NCBI RefSeq assembly: GCF_007197735.1
Contig: NZ_CP041637.1
Location: 1,860,001 to 1,924,000, forward strand
Length of the DNA stretch: 64,000 nt
Direction: 5' to 3'
From: Formosa sediminum
Lineage (GTDB): Bacteria; Bacteroidota; Bacteroidia; Flavobacteriales; Flavobacteriaceae
Shown here: piece after piece, positions 55,265 to 64,000 of the stretch
How positions within the stretch are numbered: position 1 is the first letter of the stretch
How the letters are laid out: the number at the start of each line of letters is the position of its first letter
Translations under genes and position numbers: made by a program
Notes under the pieces: model-generated
The model's database searches: none
Told to the model about the DNA's origin: nothing
Seen by the model: only the letters and a program-made list of their open reading frames with translations

Positions 55265-56581
55265 ATGGTACATACATTTAACAAGCATATAAGTACACAA
55301 CTACCATATCTTAAAAACTCGAAATTAATCTTAACAATTTCAGGTGGAATTGACAGTGTGGTTTTAGCCTATTTGTGTAAAGAATTAAAATTAGATTTTG
55401 CATTAGCACACTGTAATTTTAATTTAAGAGGTGCAGAAAGTGATGCAGATGAAGCTTTCTTAATTAATTTAGCAGAACAATTAGATGTAGAAATTTTTAT
55501 TGAAAGCTTTAATACTAAGCTATATGCTCAAGATACTAAGTTGTCTATTCAAATGGCAGCACGAGAACTTCGTTACCGTTGGTTTCAAGAATTAGTAGAA
55601 GCTTTACATTTTAATTATGTACTTACTGCACATCATGCAGATGATAATTTGGAAACGTTTTTAATTAATTTATCTCGGGGGACTGGAATTGAAGGATTAA
55701 CCGGAATTCCAGAAGTTAATGATTACATTGTACGTCCGTTACTACCTTTTTCTAGAGCAGAAATTACAAATTATGCAAAAGCACATAAGATAACTTGGCG
55801 AGAAGATAGCAGTAATAGTTCTACCAAATACTTACGAAATAAATTGCGCCACGAGGTCATTCCTGTGTTAAAAGAGATTAACCCGCAATGGCTTCAAAAT
55901 TTTAAAATGACACAGGATCATTTACACGATTCTAAAGTGTTAATTGATGATTATATGACGCAAGTTTACAAAGATATAGTTGTTTTTAAAGACGGTATTA
56001 TAACGTTTAATGTTCCTAAATTGCTGAAATTTCCCAATCCCAAACCCTATTTATACGAACTTTTAAAAGCATATAAGTTTACGGCTTGGGACGATATTTA
56101 TAATTTATTAGACGCACAATCAGGAAAACAAGTATTTTCTGAAACATATAGATTACTAAAGGATCGGGATGTTTTAATTTTAAGTGTAATAGATCATCAA
56201 GATAAAACCTCTGCATTGAGTTATCAAGTTTCTGAACATCTAGATGTTATTGAAACATCCTTTGGAGTATTCAATTTTGAAATGGTTACCGAAATCCAAG
56301 AGACTTCAAAAGAGATAATTTATATTGATTTACATACGCTTCAATTTCCGTTAACCATTAGAAAATGGGAGCAAGGCGATTATTTTTTTCCGTTAGGTAT
56401 GATGGGAAAAAAGAAGTTGAGTAAATATTTTAAAGACGAAAAATTATCACTTTTAGAGAAAGAACAAGTTTGGGTGTTGTGCTCTGGTAACGATATTGTA
56501 TGGGTGATTGGTAAGCGTGCAGATAATCGTTTTAAGGTGACTTCTAAAACGAAACAAATACTTAAAGTAAGTTTAAAATAA
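55265..56581 (+). CDS. tilS: tRNA(Ile)-lysidine synthase
   Basis: A 438-residue enzyme that modifies C34 of tRNA-Ile(CAU) to lysidine, so it decodes AUA; essential in bacteria. The PP-loop is ISGGIDSVVLAYL near residue 24, with the conserved SGGxDS. Further conserved are LAHCNFNLRGAESDADEAF near residue 45 and LTAHHADDNLETFLINLSRG near residue 121 with its metal-binding residues, and the C-terminal domain runs from about 360. The frame is open 8 codons upstream, but the ATG at 55265 gives a normal start for the family. It follows pabB after 92 bp. Confidence 0.93.
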   Translation: MVHTFNKHISTQLPYLKNSKLILTISGGIDSVVLAYLCKELKLDFALAHCNFNLRGAESDADEAFLINLAEQLDVEIFIESFNTKLYAQDTKLSIQMAARELRYRWFQELVEALHFNYVLTAHHADDNLETFLINLSRGTGIEGLTGIPEVNDYIVRPLLPFSRAEITNYAKAHKITWREDSSNSSTKYLRNKLRHEVIPVLKEINPQWLQNFKMTQDHLHDSKVLIDDYMTQVYKDIVVFKDGIITFNVPKLLKFPNPKPYLYELLKAYKFTAWDDIYNLLDAQSGKQVFSETYRLLKDRDVLILSVIDHQDKTSALSYQVSEHLDVIETSFGVFNFEMVTEIQETSKEIIYIDLHTLQFPLTIRKWEQGDYFFPLGMMGKKKLSKYFKDEKLSLLEKEQVWVLCSGNDIVWVIGKRADNRFKVTSKTKQILKVSLK

Positions 56582-56621
56582 ATGTATATTTTTAATTTAA
56601 TTAGTTTTATTTCAAATAGTT

Positions 56622-56654
56622 AGTTCGTTTTTAGTATTTTTAAGTAAACGAACT
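56622..56654 (+). repeat. Inverted repeat in the 5' region of comM
   Basis: AGTTCGTTT (56622-56630) and AAACGAACT (56646-56654) pair over a 15-base loop that holds a TAG-T-rich segment; the right arm ends 5 bp before the comM ATG at 56660. It may be a translational control hairpin or an operator. Confidence 0.5.
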
Positions 56655-56659
56655 TATTT

Positions 56660-58198
56660 ATGCTTAAAAAAGTATTTGGTAGCGCTGTCTTTGGTGTAGA
56701 TGCTACCACAATTAGGGTAGAAGTTAATGTAGATTCTGGTATTGGCTATCATTTGGTAGGTTTGCCAGACAACGCCATTAAAGAAAGTAATTTTAGAATT
56801 GCCGCTGCGCTACAAAATAACGGATATAAAATTCCGGGAAAGAAAATTATAATAAATATGTCGCCGGCAGATTTGCGTAAAGAAGGCTCTGCATACGATT
56901 TAACGTTAGCTTTAGGTATTCTTTCTGCCACCAAACAAATCCCAACTCCAGGTATAGAAGATTATATTATAATGGGCGAATTGTCTTTAGACGGGACATT
57001 GCAACCCATTAAAGGTGCTTTGCCAATTGCATTACAAGCCCGAAAAGAAGGGTTTAAGGGGTTTATTTTACCAGCACAAAATGCAAAAGAAGCAGCTATT
57101 GTAAACGACTTAAAAGTTTTTGGAGTAGAATCTATTAAGGATGTTATTGAGTTCTTTAAAGATGGTAAACCTTTACCACAGACAGTAATAAATACCCGAG
57201 AAGAATTTTATAAAAATTTAGATGTTCCTGAGTTCGATTTTGCCGATGTAAAAGGGCAAGAAAGTATTAAACGGTGTATGGAAATTGCTGCTGCCGGTGG
57301 GCATAATATTATTTTAATTGGTCCACCTGGCTCCGGAAAAACTATGCTTGCAAAACGTTTGCCTTCTATTTTACCTCCAATGACTTTGCATGAAGCCTTA
57401 GAAACTACAAAAATTCATTCAGTAGTAGGACGTGTAAAATCTCATTTAGGACTTATGTCTCAACGTCCGTTTAGAAGTCCACACCATACTATCTCTAATG
57501 TAGCACTTGTTGGTGGTGGAAGTTATCCGCAACCCGGAGAAATTTCCTTATCTCATAATGGTGTGCTATTTTTAGATGAATTACCAGAATTTAAACGCGA
57601 TGTTTTGGAGGTAATGAGGCAACCTTTAGAAGATCGGGAGGTCACAATTTCAAGAGCAAAATTCACTGTTACTTACCCTAGTAGTTTTATGTTAGTAGCG
57701 AGTATGAATCCGAGTCCGAGTGGTTTTTTTAACGATCCTAATGCACCCATTACGTCATCTCCCGCCGAAATGCAGCGGTATTTGGGTAAAATTTCTGGGC
57801 CGTTATTAGATCGAATAGATATTCATATAGAAGTGACCCCGGTTCCTTTTGAGAAACTGTCTGAAGACCGCAAAGGAGAATCTTCGGTAACCATTAGAGC
57901 TCGTGTAACCAAAGCTAGAGCATGTCAAACAGAACGGTTTAAAGATTTTGAAAATGTACATTATAATGCGCAAATGAATACCAAACAAATTCGTGCATAT
58001 TGTAAGTTAGATGAGACTTCTAAACTGTTATTAAAAACAGCTATGGAACGTTTAAACTTATCGGCAAGGGCGTACGATCGTATTTTAAAAGTTTCTAGAA
58101 CAATAGCCGATCTTGAAAACTCTACAGATGTTAAAGGAGCACATATAAGTGAAGCAATACAATATAGAAGCTTAGATAGAGATGGTTGGTTAGGCTAA
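56660..58198 (+). CDS. comM: YifB/ComM-type Mg-chelatase-like AAA ATPase
   Basis: A 512-residue ATPase related to ComM, a branch-migration helicase that helps integrate DNA taken up in transformation. The N-terminal domain (about 1-170) has VDSGIGYHLVGLPDNAIKE near residue 24; the AAA domain has GPPGSGKTMLAKRLP near residue 220 (Walker A), VLFLDELPEF near residue 310 (Walker B), then ASMNPSPSGFF near residue 349 and LDRIDIHIEV near residue 383 (arginine finger region). The Mg-chelatase C-terminal domain ends in YRSLDRDGW. All motifs look intact. Competence genes are not otherwise seen in this window. Confidence 0.94.
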   Translation: MLKKVFGSAVFGVDATTIRVEVNVDSGIGYHLVGLPDNAIKESNFRIAAALQNNGYKIPGKKIIINMSPADLRKEGSAYDLTLALGILSATKQIPTPGIEDYIIMGELSLDGTLQPIKGALPIALQARKEGFKGFILPAQNAKEAAIVNDLKVFGVESIKDVIEFFKDGKPLPQTVINTREEFYKNLDVPEFDFADVKGQESIKRCMEIAAAGGHNIILIGPPGSGKTMLAKRLPSILPPMTLHEALETTKIHSVVGRVKSHLGLMSQRPFRSPHHTISNVALVGGGSYPQPGEISLSHNGVLFLDELPEFKRDVLEVMRQPLEDREVTISRAKFTVTYPSSFMLVASMNPSPSGFFNDPNAPITSSPAEMQRYLGKISGPLLDRIDIHIEVTPVPFEKLSEDRKGESSVTIRARVTKARACQTERFKDFENVHYNAQMNTKQIRAYCKLDETSKLLLKTAMERLNLSARAYDRILKVSRTIADLENSTDVKGAHISEAIQYRSLDRDGWLG

Positions 58199-58319
58199 TA
58201 TTTTAATTCAATATTTAAATATGCTTTCTTTTTAAGTTAAAATTAAAGTATATTTAAAAAATTAATTTCCCTGCGATATGAATCTTGTAACCTACTTTAA
58301 TTTTTAAAATCAATTTAAA

Positions 58320-58745
58320 ATGAGTAAAGACAAGACTGAAGTACCTGTGCCAAAAGGGCTGATTACGCCAGAACAAGCAAAAGTGTTAGATACGGCATAC
58401 AATTCTAGGCATACATTAATTAGTGAAAAACTATTAGGAAGACCAGATAATCGGTCTACTTGGTATGCTTTAGAAAATATTGAAGCGTACTTAGTATATG
58501 CAAAAAATCAAGCAAAAGCATTAGGATATACACTAGATGGTATTAGGATTTATGAAGGTGCCTATCCTGCAGAGCAAAAGGAGGAAGGTTATACTACTAT
58601 GTTTATCATGCCAACTGGTGTTTCAGATACATGTAAAACGAAGTCTTTAAAATCAGATCCTTCAGACAGTGAAGATATTCCAGGAGGCAACGGTCTTAAT
58701 ATGGGGAGTGGAGGTGTTCCGCCAGAAGCTAATTACCCGCAATAA
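58320..58745 (+). CDS. Unrecognised 141-residue protein of the kinase cassette
   Basis: A soluble acidic protein of 141 residues with no signal peptide. The N-terminal half has PKGLITPEQAKVLDTAYNSR near residue 9, then a helix-strand pattern ending near GYTTMFIMPTG; the C-terminal 30 residues are glycine- and proline-rich and probably disordered (DIPGGNGLNMGSGGVPPE). I recognise no domain. It is the first gene of a run with a membrane protein (11-bp gap) and a histidine kinase, and may be a cytoplasmic input or scaffold for that pathway. Homologues in related bacteria would be informative. Confidence 0.6.
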   Translation: MSKDKTEVPVPKGLITPEQAKVLDTAYNSRHTLISEKLLGRPDNRSTWYALENIEAYLVYAKNQAKALGYTLDGIRIYEGAYPAEQKEEGYTTMFIMPTGVSDTCKTKSLKSDPSDSEDIPGGNGLNMGSGGVPPEANYPQ

Positions 58746-58756
58746 GTACATTTTAC

Positions 58757-59458
58757 ATGCAGGAGTTTTTAAGAAACTACTATACTATTTTAACATTTGT
58801 GGTTGAAGCTATAGCAGCTTTATCAGGGATAATTTGCTTCAAGAAATACAAAGAAACACCAGTTAAATATTTTATTTATTTTTTGATATACGTTTGTGTT
58901 TGCGAAACATTAGCATTGTATACACTTCATGTTAAAGATGGGGTGTTTAGTTTTTTAAAAGATACATTGTTAGAAAAAAACATATGGTTTACCACTCTAT
59001 TTTGGTGTATAGGAAGTCCTGTGTTTTATACGTTTTTTTACCTGAAATTAATATCTTCAGGTGTTATAAAAAGAGTAATAAAAGTGCTTTTATTACTCTT
59101 TTTAGTCTATTCGTTTTTGTGTATTGCATTTAACTTTTATACGTTTTTTGATAGTTACTTTATTTCAATAATCATTTCAGGAGAGTTCTTAATTTTATTT
59201 TTAGTGAGTGTTTATTTGTATGAAATGTTACAATCAGATCGTATTATAAATTTTTATAAATCAGTTTACTTTTACATTAGTGCAACAATTTTTATGTGGT
59301 TATTAGTGACCACACCCATACTTTTTTATGATATATATTATACAACAGCAGACTGGAATTTTATAGTGTTAAAATGGCAAATTTTCCTGTTTTCAAATAT
59401 ATTAATGTATTTAACCTTTAGTTTTGCTTTATTATGGTGCAATCCGGAAAAACGCTAG
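58757..59458 (+). CDS. Seven-helix membrane protein of the kinase cassette
   Basis: A 233-residue integral membrane protein with about seven hydrophobic segments: about 10-27, 35-53, 77-97, 104-127, 136-155, 170-190 and 205-228. Charged loops are short, which suits a sensory or transport bundle rather than an enzyme. There is no recognisable motif such as a retinal lysine. The gene ends 25 bp inside the start of the histidine kinase gene, which indicates translational coupling. A likely role is to sense a signal in the membrane and pass it to the kinase, whose own sensing part is only one transmembrane helix. Confidence 0.65.
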   Translation: MQEFLRNYYTILTFVVEAIAALSGIICFKKYKETPVKYFIYFLIYVCVCETLALYTLHVKDGVFSFLKDTLLEKNIWFTTLFWCIGSPVFYTFFYLKLISSGVIKRVIKVLLLLFLVYSFLCIAFNFYTFFDSYFISIIISGEFLILFLVSVYLYEMLQSDRIINFYKSVYFYISATIFMWLLVTTPILFYDIYYTTADWNFIVLKWQIFLFSNILMYLTFSFALLWCNPEKR

Positions 59459-60240
59459 TAAGCACGTCTGCAGAAAGATATTTAATTATATATATGGTTG
59501 GTGTACTTATAATTGTATGTATACTAATTATCGTCTTTTTTATAGTATTTCAAAAACGAAAAAATAAATTATTATTAGATAAAATAAAGCAACGTCAAGC
59601 TTTTGAAGAAGAAATTTCTAAAACTCAAATAGAAATACAAGAACAGACATTAAAGAATATAGGTCAGGATTTGCACGATAATGTAGGACAGTTATTATCT
59701 GTAGCCAATATGCAGCTTAGTATGTTGGCACATCAAGTAGGTTCCGATTTACAAGATTCTTTTACAGAGAGCAAAAATTTAGTAAAAGAAAGTTTACAAG
59801 AACTAAGGTCGCTTTCTAAGTCTTTAAATAGTGATGTTATTGTGTATCGTGGTTTACAAGAATCGTTAAGTACAGAAATCGATCGCTTTAATAAATTAGG
59901 GTTAATAAATGCAGAAATAACCGTTACAGGTAACGAAAATTATTTTTTAAAAGGTAAAGACAGCATCATACTGTTTAGAATTTTACAAGAATTCTTTTCC
60001 AATACGATTAAATATTCTGAAGCTTCTATTTTAGAAGTACATATAAATTATACGCCAGATTTTGTAGAGTTAACAGCAGTAGATGACGGTATTGGATTTG
60101 ATGAGTTAACGATTGAAAAAGGTTCTGGTTTAATAAATATGAAAAATAGAGCAGAACTTATTGATGCAGAATTTAAAATGACTTCGCAGTTAAAAGAAGG
60201 CGTTAAGCTCTATATAAAATATTATTATCGCTCGCATTAA
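59434..60240 (+). CDS. NarL-type (HisKA_3) histidine kinase without adjacent regulator
   Basis: A 268-residue kinase with a single membrane helix near residues 13-38 and little or no extracellular part. The HisKA_3 domain has IGQDLHDNVGQLLSVANMQL near residue 77 with the phosphorylated histidine at about 81, and the HATPase domain has ILQEFFSNTIKYSE near residue 184 and DDGIGFDELT near residue 218, so it is complete. Its stop codon (60238-60240) directly abuts the stop of the opposite-strand RluA-type gene, so no response regulator gene follows. A partner must be encoded elsewhere or activity is regulated by the seven-helix protein. Confidence 0.88.
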   Translation: MVQSGKTLVSTSAERYLIIYMVGVLIIVCILIIVFFIVFQKRKNKLLLDKIKQRQAFEEEISKTQIEIQEQTLKNIGQDLHDNVGQLLSVANMQLSMLAHQVGSDLQDSFTESKNLVKESLQELRSLSKSLNSDVIVYRGLQESLSTEIDRFNKLGLINAEITVTGNENYFLKGKDSIILFRILQEFFSNTIKYSEASILEVHINYTPDFVELTAVDDGIGFDELTIEKGSGLINMKNRAELIDAEFKMTSQLKEGVKLYIKYYYRSH

Positions 60241-60942
60241 TTACATACAAGCCTCCCAAAGCGGATCATGAGGTAAGCGTGCTGTGATATTAATGTTAGC
60301 TTGGGTTACTGGATGTGTAAATTGTATTTGTCTAGCATGTAAATGTATACTCGCATCTTTATTACTTCGGTCTGCTCCATATTTTAAATCGCCTTTAATA
60401 ATGCAACCGATATTAGAAAGCTGACATCTTATTTGATGATGACGCCCAGTTTCTAATGTAATTTCAAGTAATACGTAGCGGTCTAACTTTTTAAGACATG
60501 TATAATGTAAAATAGCTTTTTTACTATCTTTTATTTCTTTAGTGTAAGCTGTAGATTTGTTATTTTTTGGATTTTTTTTAAGCCAATTAGTAAGTGTGTC
60601 TTGTGGTTTTGGAGGCATTTTATTTACAAGTGCCCAATACGTTTTAGTCACATCTTTTTTTACAAACATGGCGTTTAAACGGGTTAAAGCTTTACTTGTT
60701 TTAGCAAAAATAACTAAACCTGTAGTAGGGCGATCTAAGCGATGTACAACACCCAAATACACATTACCAGGTTTGTTATAAGCATCTTTTATGTACGCTT
60801 TTACAACATCACTTAGTGGTTTATCTCCAGTTTTATCTCCTTGTACAATATCTCCTGCACGTTTATTAACGACAATAATATGGTTGTCTTCAAATAAAAT
60901 TTGGAGATTATTTTTGTTAGAAAGTATTTTTTCTGCCACCAA
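60241..60942 (-). CDS. RluA-family pseudouridine synthase
   Basis: A 233-residue enzyme that isomerises uridine in rRNA or tRNA to pseudouridine. The catalytic aspartate is Asp70 in HRLDRPTTGLVIFAK, the universal RluA signature; other family segments are ILFEDNHIIVVNKRAGD near residue 15 and LETGRHHQIRCQL near residue 163. There is no N-terminal S4 domain, so it resembles RluC/RluA-short forms. Exact target positions cannot be told from sequence. It lies 53 bp downstream of panB on the same strand, a common flavobacterial neighbour pair, and converges on the kinase gene with no spacing. Confidence 0.92.
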   Translation of the reverse strand: MVAEKILSNKNNLQILFEDNHIIVVNKRAGDIVQGDKTGDKPLSDVVKAYIKDAYNKPGNVYLGVVHRLDRPTTGLVIFAKTSKALTRLNAMFVKKDVTKTYWALVNKMPPKPQDTLTNWLKKNPKNNKSTAYTKEIKDSKKAILHYTCLKKLDRYVLLEITLETGRHHQIRCQLSNIGCIIKGDLKYGADRSNKDASIHLHARQIQFTHPVTQANINITARLPHDPLWEACM

Positions 60943-60995
60943 ATTGGACTATGTATTTATTGATAGAGTGCGAATAAACTAGCGTAGCTTTTAAT

Positions 60996-61814
60996 TTAAT
61001 ATTGCTCGTTTTCATTAGGAAAATCAACCGACTTAACATCTGCAACATATTGTGATAATGCATTTGTCATATCGTCATATAAATTTAAATAACGTCGTAA
61101 AAAACGAGGATGAAATTCTTTGGTCATCCCAATCATATCATGAAGTACTAAAACTTGACCATCTACACCATTACCTGCGCCAATTCCAATTACAGGAATG
61201 CTCACACTTTCTGCCACTTCTTTAGCTAATTTTGCTGGGATTTTTTCTAAAACAATAGCAAAACAACCTGCTTTTTCTAACATTAATGCATCTTGAATTA
61301 GTTTTCTAGCTTCTTCTTCCTCTTTAGCACGAACTGTGAATGTGCCAAATTTATATATAGATTGAGGCGTTAAACCTAAATGCCCCATTACAGGAATTCC
61401 TGCGTTTAAAATACGTTTTATGGATTCTTTTATTTCTTTACCTCCTTCAACTTTTATAGAGTGAGCTCCACTTTCTTTCATAATTCTAATAGCAGAGCGT
61501 AATGCTTCTTTTGGATCGCTTTGGTAACTTCCAAAAGGAAGGTCTACTACTATAAGAGCACGATTAACACCACGAACCACAGAAGATGCATGGTAAATCA
61601 TTTGGTCTAAAGTAATGGGTAATGTTGTTTGGTAGCCTGCCATAACATTACTTGCAGAATCACCAACTAGAATTACATCTATGCCTGCACCATCTACTAT
61701 CGTAGCCATTGTATAATCGTAAGCTGTTAGCATGGAAATTTTCTCTCCATGAGCTTTCATATCACTTAATGTTTTTACTGTGACCTTTTTATAATCTTTT
61801 TGTACTGCAGACAT
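60996..61814 (-). CDS. panB: 3-Methyl-2-oxobutanoate hydroxymethyltransferase
   Basis: Transfers a one-carbon unit from methylene-THF to 2-oxoisovalerate in the first step of pantothenate (CoA) synthesis. The 272-residue protein has [14 protein letters not shown] near residue 29, [17 protein letters not shown] near residue 51 with the metal-binding Asp, [10 protein letters not shown] near residue 90, VKVEGG-like [10 protein letters not shown] near residue 117 and [19 protein letters not shown] near residue 193. Length and motifs are normal for PanB. It precedes the RluA-type gene, with an intergenic gap of 122 bp to the MBOAT gene. No other pantothenate gene is nearby. Confidence 0.96.
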   Translation of the reverse strand: MSAVQKDYKKVTVKTLSDMKAHGEKISMLTAYDYTMATIVDGAGIDVILVGDSASNVMAGYQTTLPITLDQMIYHASSVVRGVNRALIVVDLPFGSYQSDPKEALRSAIRIMKESGAHSIKVEGGKEIKESIKRILNAGIPVMGHLGLTPQSIYKFGTFTVRAKEEEEARKLIQDALMLEKAGCFAIVLEKIPAKLAKEVAESVSIPVIGIGAGNGVDGQVLVLHDMIGMTKEFHPRFLRRYLNLYDDMTNALSQYVADVKSVDFPNENEQY

Positions 61815-61936
61815 ATTATATTTATTTTAGGTCGTAAAAATACTGAGTTTTTAAAAACTAATGAAGAATAATCCTATTAATTCCTTAATCTTAGTGTAAG
61901 ATTCTAGGGTGTAAATAACGATTAATTAATTTTTGT

Positions 61937-63595
61937 TTAAAATTGGAAATATATAAAAGGCTGAAAATCGCTAGAAAAGGCTTGATAACATATTATTCCG
62001 GTACAAACACCAAGTGCAATTTTTATAAATAGAGGACTTTTAGCATATAAACTCTCAATAATTACTTTTGTGTTTTCAGGCAACCAATGTGTTATATAAC
62101 CCAATAGAATTACTATAAAAACAACCTTATAATGAAGTAATATGTCTATAGCATGTGACCAATCCATATGATGTGCTACTTGTGTATACCAACGCGAAAT
62201 ATGCGCCATGCTTTCACCTCTAAAATAGATGCGTGTAAATGTGATAAAAATAAACGTTAATGTAATTTTCCAGACGCGGGCATACCAACTATTATTCAAC
62301 TCGTACGGACTTATTTTCCGCCAATATTTATAAACTACAATGCCTAAGCCGTTTAATCCACCCCATATTACAAATTTCCAAGATGCGCCATGCCATAGGC
62401 CACCAATTAACATGGTAAGCATAAGGTTGAGGTTGGTATTTATATGGTTTTTAACTTTTGCATTATAAAGCGATACAATGAATAAGAGTAATGAAATTAT
62501 TAGAATGCTGTATACAACGATTAATTCTCTAAAAGCTATCATAACCCCAAGTAAAATGAAGCTTAAAATAATGTAAGATGCATAACTTCCTTTACGATTT
62601 CCTCCCAACGGAATATATAAATAATCGCGTAACCAAGTGGAGAGCGACATGTGCCAACGTTTCCAGAAATCGCCAGCGTTAATGGCTTTGTATGGTGCAT
62701 TAAAGTTAATAGGAAGATTAAAGCCCATAAGTAAAGCTAGACCTATAGCAATATCTGTATAGCCAGAAAAATCGCCATAAATTTGAAGCGAATACCCAAT
62801 CATTGCTAGAATATTTGTAAAACCAGAATACATTTCGGGAGTATCGAATACACGGTCTAAAAAATGCATGGCTATAAAATCTGCAAACAGCATTTTCTTA
62901 ATTAGTCCTTTTAGAATTAAAAAAGTTCCACTATCAAAATGCTTTTTAGTGAGTACTGTAGGTTTTGAAATCTGTGGGACAAAACTTTCTGCTCTTACAA
63001 TAGGACCTGCTACAAGCTGAGGGAAGAAACTAACAAAAAAACCAAAATCTAATATAGAGTTTAAAGGCTTTAGTTTTTTTCTATAAATATCTACACTATA
63101 ACTTATAGTTTGAAAGGTGTAAAAAGAGATACCAACTGGAAGAATAATTTTATCTACAGTAAAATAATTCTGATTGTTAAAACTATTTCCCCAATATGCT
63201 AAATAATTAAAAACCTGATATTGTGTGCTAAACAGCGCGTTAAAAGCATCTGTAAAAAAATAAGCATATTTAAAATAACAAAGTACAAAGAGATTTATAA
63301 AAACGCTTAAACAAACTAATATTAAACGTTTATTTTTATGTTCACTTTTGTAGATAGAGCGCCCAATAATAAAATCGACCAAAGTGCTAAATACTAAAAT
63401 CCCAATAAACAGTCCACTTGTTTTATAGTAGAAGAAAAGAGAAATAAGAAATAAATATGCATTTCTAAGCGGAACCTTTTTATACACTAGAGCGAAAATA
63501 AAATACACTATGGCAAAGAATATCCAGAAATTAATTTGAGTAAAAATTAAAGGAAAATCTTCTGTAAAGGTGAAAATGTCGTTTAGCCTATTCAT
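61937..63595 (-). CDS. MBOAT-family O-acyltransferase (AlgI/PatA type)
   Basis: A 552-residue membrane-bound O-acyltransferase with about twelve hydrophobic segments. Family landmarks are the histidine in IGGLWHGASWKFVIWGG near residue 400, thought to be catalytic, and the preceding NAGDFWKRWHMSLSTWLRDY near residue 305 and SGYTDIAIGLALLMGF near residue 275. It most likely moves an acetyl group across the membrane to a surface glycan, cell-wall sugar or alginate, in the AlgI manner. The SGNH-type partner is encoded upstream with an 8-bp overlap, which fits a two-part O-acetylation system. The glycan is unknown. Confidence 0.92.
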   Translation of the reverse strand: MNRLNDIFTFTEDFPLIFTQINFWIFFAIVYFIFALVYKKVPLRNAYLFLISLFFYYKTSGLFIGILVFSTLVDFIIGRSIYKSEHKNKRLILVCLSVFINLFVLCYFKYAYFFTDAFNALFSTQYQVFNYLAYWGNSFNNQNYFTVDKIILPVGISFYTFQTISYSVDIYRKKLKPLNSILDFGFFVSFFPQLVAGPIVRAESFVPQISKPTVLTKKHFDSGTFLILKGLIKKMLFADFIAMHFLDRVFDTPEMYSGFTNILAMIGYSLQIYGDFSGYTDIAIGLALLMGFNLPINFNAPYKAINAGDFWKRWHMSLSTWLRDYLYIPLGGNRKGSYASYIILSFILLGVMIAFRELIVVYSILIISLLLFIVSLYNAKVKNHINTNLNLMLTMLIGGLWHGASWKFVIWGGLNGLGIVVYKYWRKISPYELNNSWYARVWKITLTFIFITFTRIYFRGESMAHISRWYTQVAHHMDWSHAIDILLHYKVVFIVILLGYITHWLPENTKVIIESLYAKSPLFIKIALGVCTGIICYQAFSSDFQPFIYFQF

Positions 63596-64000
63596 TTAAA
63601 TGTTTAAAATGATTTAGTAAAACGGTTTTGTCTTTTCCTGTAGATTCAGCCCACGCATCGACTAATGCAGTTATAAACAAATCTGCTTTTAAACTGTATC
63701 CTAACTGCGTGAAATGTATGCGATCTATAGGCATTAACTTTGCTTTATACCAGTTGTTAGAGGATCCTAATCCGCCCATAATACTATATAAATCCCATGC
63801 AGCCATTCGGTATTTCCATGCCAATTCTAGTATAATACGTTGTTGGATTGCGGTATTAGGATTTGGATAGGATTTTTTATAATAATCGTCGTTTGGTACA
63901 GTTAGTAAAATGGCACATTGCGGATTGGCACGTTGTATCATTTGAATAAAACTTTCGTAATACGCCCTAAATTCTTCAGCATCAAATTCAGATTCTGGCA
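63588..64000 (-). CDS. SGNH/GDSL-type hydrolase or acetyltransferase (C-terminal part)
   Basis: The C-terminal 137 residues of a gene cut by the right edge of the window; the frame is open to base 64000. The visible part has CAILLTVPNDDYYKK, a strand-loop typical of the SGNH fold, and ends with MPIDRIHFTQLGYSLKADLF, where Asp and His separated by two residues match the catalytic D-x-x-H of SGNH hydrolases. The nucleophile serine would lie outside the window. Overlap of 8 bp with the MBOAT gene suggests they act together, the MBOAT bringing acetyl groups across and this enzyme placing them, as in AlgI/AlgJ/AlgX or PatA/PatB. Confidence 0.8.
   Translation of the reverse strand, partial: PESEFDAEEFRAYYESFIQMIQRANPQCAILLTVPNDDYYKKSYPNPNTAIQQRIILELAWKYRMAAWDLYSIMGGLGSSNNWYKAKLMPIDRIHFTQLGYSLKADLFITALVDAWAESTGKDKTVLLNHFKHLNE

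Overview
The window is AT-rich chromosomal DNA of a member of the Bacteroidota, almost certainly a marine-type Flavobacteriaceae. The pointers are two secreted enzymes with type IX secretion (T9SS) C-terminal sorting domains, several promoters of the TAnnTTTG type, weak or absent Shine-Dalgarno sequences, and typical flavobacterial gene neighbourhoods such as spoT-fur-purA. I saw no tRNA, rRNA, CRISPR array, insertion sequence or phage genes. Most of the window is core genome with small accessory modules.

Layout. 1-14.8 kb is mostly minus strand: the start of an NDH-2-like dehydrogenase, a DUF349 protein, aroE, two tandem DUF368 proteins (undecaprenyl-phosphate translocase candidates), a TPR protein, a class III aminotransferase, an OstA/LptA-like protein, purA, a Fur-family regulator, the RelA/SpoT enzyme and a sirtuin. 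14.8-28.7 kb holds a TrmH-like methyltransferase, a secreted PL6 lyase, a NarL-type two-component pair, purL, a secreted modular endonuclease I, an RsmB-like rRNA methyltransferase and a YCF48-like lipoprotein. 28.9-33.6 kb is a B12 uptake locus: cobalamin riboswitch, BtuB-like TonB-dependent receptor, a beta-propeller lipoprotein that resembles BtuG, and a third surface lipoprotein. 33.6-46.1 kb holds a PH-domain protein, lrgAB-like genes, a DUF4369 lipoprotein, a DUF819 transporter, a 580-bp noncoding block, alkB, doxX, a VanX-like dipeptidase, a DEAD-box helicase, a FUSC protein, two small unknowns and lpdA. 46.1-53.8 kb holds a LytS/LytTR pair, a short MotA/TolQ-like protein, a split ThrE exporter, S1/P1 nuclease, a second helicase and an aldose epimerase. 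53.9-64 kb holds pabB, tilS, comM, a three-gene histidine kinase cassette, an RluA-type synthase, panB and an MBOAT/SGNH acyl-transfer pair cut by the window end.

The most interesting parts are noncoding. The intergenic block at 37.5-38.1 kb has an exact sigma-54 promoter followed about 100 bp later by a strong terminator, so a short RNA is likely. It also has a perfect 22-bp palindrome and a second possible RNA with its own promoter and closing stem. In the B12 locus a 9-bp hairpin sits over the GTG start codon of the receptor gene, suggesting translational control by the riboswitch. Protein-level oddities include a sirtuin and a Fur homologue lacking their usual zinc cysteines, a helicase with DEVD in place of DEAD, a histidine kinase cassette with no response regulator beside it, and an internal duplication in the secreted nuclease. 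All product names come from reading the sequence by eye; no database search was run.
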